In this document: positions 60,922 to 64,000 of the stretch, piece by piece
How positions within the stretch are numbered: the stretch's first letter is position 1
Layout of the letters: every line of letters begins with the position of its first letter
The notes under the pieces: model-generated
The model's input: only the letters and a program-made list of their open reading frames with translations
Databases searched by the model: none
Told to the model about the DNA's origin: nothing
Made by a program: the position numbers and the translations under genes
Origin: Vitellaria paradoxa
Taxonomy: Eukaryota; Streptophyta; Magnoliopsida; Ericales; Sapotaceae
Assembly: GCA_019916065.1 (NCBI GenBank)
Contig: CM034241.1
Location: forward strand, 3,975,062-4,039,061
Direction of reading: 5' to 3'
DNA length: 64,000 nt

Positions 60922-61849
60922 CTAGAAGATCGGTGCTGATTAATTTTCTATCGACGCCATAAATATATGTTATATTACTTTACGTGTTTAATTTTTATTA
61001 AATGGACATATATGTGTGTGTACCTACCAATTCTATATAATAATTATTTGATGGTTAGAGAATTAAAGAAATATGAATATGGATACGAGTATGAATACAA
61101 ATACGATAATTTTTAAGAAATTAAAGGTACAAACATGGTTGGGACATAAGAGAAAAAACATAAATTTTGTATATTTTTGTTAGTTATACGTATGAATATA
61201 ATATCCGTTATAAAACTAATTTAATATATAATTTAATATACAAAATATAACAAAATATAAATTATAAGAGTTTATAATTTTTTTCAAGAGTTTCGACTAC
61301 TCAAATTTAAATTTATTTTAATTGAAAAAAAAGATAAAATAATAGTAAAATGTTCAACACGTATCTTAGAATATTTGAGACAAGGAGGATATGTGTCTAG
61401 TACGTATCAGATACGAATATAACACCTATTTTAAAGTGTCTATAGTTCTTGAGATAGATAAACTCAATAAATGCATGAGAAAGGCATGAAATTAAGCTAA
61501 TTTTAGCTTTGCTATTAAAAAAGATTGATTCTAAGGCTACATTTGGCAAAATAAGCTAGTAGTTTTAGGTGCCAGTTACTAGTTTTTTGAATTTTTAAAA
61601 AATGATCAAATTTATTTTTTTACATTTTATATTTCTTTTAAGCATTAAAAGGTAAAAATATCAAATTAATAAAATAAAATAAAATAAAGTTAACTACCAA
61701 AAGGTAAACTTCTTTCACTTCTCAAACATAAAAAACTAATTTTTTAATAATTAATTAGCTAGTAGTCAGTAAAAAAAATTAACTTTTTTTGTCTTCCCAA
61801 ACACAATCTAAGTCCAATAAGCTGAACATACATACCTACTATAGTAACA

Positions 61850-61883
61850 GTCTACCAATACAAAGTACAGATCATATAGCAAA

Positions 61884-61945
<62 letters not shown>

Positions 61946-62070
61946 CTAATACCCAAACTGGGGAGCACATTGCATCAAAGTTGAAAATCCCGCAGTTTTC
62001 GTGAAGAAATGAAAGCGTGCCGATGGGAGAATAGGAAAGGCTTCGGTCACCTTTCAGCCATAAAAAAATG
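61850..62070 (+). repeat. Diverged duplication, copy B (partner 58550-58710)
   Basis: Second copy, interrupted by a (TA)n(GA)n microsatellite at 61885-61945. The frames reported across it are largely repeat translations. Confidence 0.7.
61885..61945. repeat. (TA)n(GA)n compound microsatellite
   Basis: About 17 TA units followed by about 13 GA units without interruption. Confidence 0.95.
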
Positions 62071-62875
62071 AATCTAATATTCAATAAACAGCAACTAAAA
62101 TATACGATAATATTCGCGTTAGTAATTAGTTTATTTTATTTTTTAATAATTTATTAAAATTTTAGTGTCCATACCATCTTACCCGCACTTTGGGACTATG
62201 TTTATTTTTTATTTTTTATTTTTTGTCTATTTATTTTGTTAATTTTAAGTTTTGGTTTTCTCTAACATTTTTTGGATGTATCTAAATTGTTATTATTAAT
62301 TATATATTATATATATATATATATATATATTTAAAATCTTTAGAACTAGTAATTAACATTGACAAATAATATTAAATCAAATAGATTGAAATTTTTATTC
62401 AAGCTTCAATATGTATATATATAGATACATATACATTCGTCGTCTTCACATGGAAGAAAGCAGCAGTCAAGATGAAATAGCCGATTAACAAGCCACCGTT
62501 GTAATGGCAGAACAATTAAACTTTGGGATGACAATGTTAAGTAATATTGATGTGACCTCTGGCCAACTTTCTATATATATATATATATATATGGCAATTG
62601 GATAAATTACGAGGGTGAGTAATTTCTGTAATTTATTTAATTTCTAACTTTGCTTTGTTATAATTTTAAACTATTAATTAGAGTTGCGAGTCCATTAATT
62701 TTAAAATAAAAAAAAATAGAGAAACTAACTTTAAGCTAAGCATATACATATATATATATATATATATTTCGTAGTCAACCTCAAAAGTAATTATTAACAA
62801 AATAATAATTTTTTTGTGACGAACAATTATATAAAACTCATCGCCATGCATCCATGTAGGACTACAAATTATGAT

Positions 62876-63010
62876 GTGTTTGGAGTTTTAAAAAAATTTA
62901 AAAAAAATGATTTTGAAGTGATGTAAAATTGTCGCATACCAAAATTTAATTAGAAGAAATTATAAATTTTTGGAGTTTTTTGAAAAAAAAAATTAGAGCT
63001 CCAAATGGAT
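62876..63010. mobile_element. Small foldback/MITE-like element
   Basis: The left end tgtttggagttttaaaaaaa pairs with the opposite strand of the right end (ccatttggagctctaattttt). A/T interior, no coding content, no certain target-site duplication. Confidence 0.4.
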
Positions 63011-63319
63011 TCAAGTTACCATCTAATCTCTAAAATCCAGTGGGAATACCGATTAATAAAAAAAAAATAAAAACTAAAGATACAAATTTTTATGGTATGT
63101 ATGTTTGTTAGGTGTGAATGGGATGGGAAGATGAGGTTAAAATGCGTATTTTATTCTTTTATTTGATTACAAATATATCTTAAGAATGAAATTGACATAT
63201 TAATTCCTTTAATTTAATTGTATATTTTACATATAATGAAATGAACTGGAATAAAAAAATTAATAACAACCAACTAAGCTTTTTGAAAATCTCATAATGT
63301 AGGTATAGGCTAAAAACTA

Positions 63320-63900
63320 ATCTAGGGTTAAAATGGTAATTTTTCCCCTAAGTTTGGGCCAGCCTGAATTTTACTTAGCTAGCAAAAAATTATGTCTATC
63401 AATATTTTTCACTTTTTGGGAAGTTTAAAATGCGAGTTTAGAGAAAAATAAGGACCCAGAGGTATTAAATAATTACGTTGATAAATAGCTATTAAAAAAA
63501 TGTGTCAAAGAATATTTTTAACTTTTTAGGAAACTTAGAATATATAATTCTTGAACCAAAAAAAAATCTCCAATGATAAAATAATTATTTTATAGTCTAA
63601 GTTCGGATCAGATTGAAATTTATTAAATTAATAAGAAACTTGTTAAAAATTAATTTGTCAAACTTTTGAGATGCTCATGATGAGAATTTGGACAAAAAAT
63701 GACTCGAAGAGTAAAATAGTCATTTTATAATAAATATGGCTTCAAGAGTAAAGTAGTCATTTTATAATTTAAGTTTGAATCAATCTAAAATTTGTTAATT
63801 AGTTATAATAATTTGATAAGGGATATTTTTTAAACTTTTAGAATGCCCAAAACAAGAATTTAGGGTAAAAATATAATTTAAAGATAAAATAATTATTTCA
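63320..63900 (+). repeat. Degenerate tandem repeat at the right edge
   Basis: Recurrent units containing (a/g)taaaat-gtcattttataat and aagttt-gatca-c-tgaaattt, at irregular spacing of about 120-170 bp (near 63330, 63576, 63710, 63748 and 63883). The same unit is found inverted at 44.4-44.8 kb. Confidence 0.55.
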
Positions 63901-64000
63901 CTGCATGAGATAACGATCGATTGAGAAAATTTTGTGATAATAGAATCGTTACTTTTTTTATTTTTTTTATTATGAATTTTTGATTGGAGTGAAATAACTA

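Noticed and set aside
61789..62084. Open frames across the (TA)n(GA)n repeat
   Set aside because: Mostly translations of the microsatellite (Tyr-Ile and Arg-Glu runs).

Overview
This window looks like nuclear DNA of a dicot plant. It is strongly A+T-rich, its genes carry GT-AG introns with plant-type U-rich acceptors, and long gene-poor stretches are filled with microsatellites, MITE-like foldback elements and tRNA-derived SINEs. All recognisable proteins are plant family members. There is no sign of organellar, bacterial or viral genes. Exon structures were built by hand from reading frames, splice sites and remembered family sequence, so internal boundaries are predictions, although all of them keep frame.

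Layout. (1) 1-8.7 kb: one small intact secreted-peptide gene (IDA-like, minus strand, 869-1138) among A+T-rich repeats. (2) 8.7-11.7 kb: a three-exon NaKR-type heavy-metal-associated-domain gene (minus). (3) 11.7-19.5 kb: intergenic, with a tRNA-Arg(UCG) gene at 15839-15912 (minus). (4) 19.5-23.05 kb: a five-exon pectate lyase-like gene (minus) without a visible signal peptide but with an N-terminal lipidation-type motif. (5) 23.05-27.8 kb: repeats, including a 1-kb A+T-rich TIR element and a three-copy 114-bp tandem array. (6) 27.8-28.9 kb: a broken F-box/DUF295 gene. (7) 31.8-32.85 kb: a broken MAKR/BKI1-type membrane-associated kinase regulator. (8) 35.9-43.3 kb: a nine-coding-exon lipin/phosphatidate phosphatase (PAH) gene (minus). 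(9) 46.26-46.45 kb: a SINE with a perfect target-site duplication, followed by an intronless GPR107/CAND-type seven-transmembrane gene at 46782-48098 (plus). (10) 48.1-64 kb: no gene recognised; MITEs, another large A+T-rich TIR element, a SINE, a segmental duplication and a degenerate tandem repeat.

The genes are independent eukaryotic transcription units and not an operon. Broad themes are phloem/ion homeostasis (NaKR), pectin metabolism, membrane lipid synthesis (PAH), Golgi/trafficking 7TM protein and peptide signalling. I found no evidence of a multi-gene novel system. The most distinctive items are the IDA-like peptide with an altered core, the short lipin with a duplicated exon-7 splice donor, the two decayed genes beside intact neighbours, and a family of large, nearly pure A/T elements with shared terminal inverted repeats.
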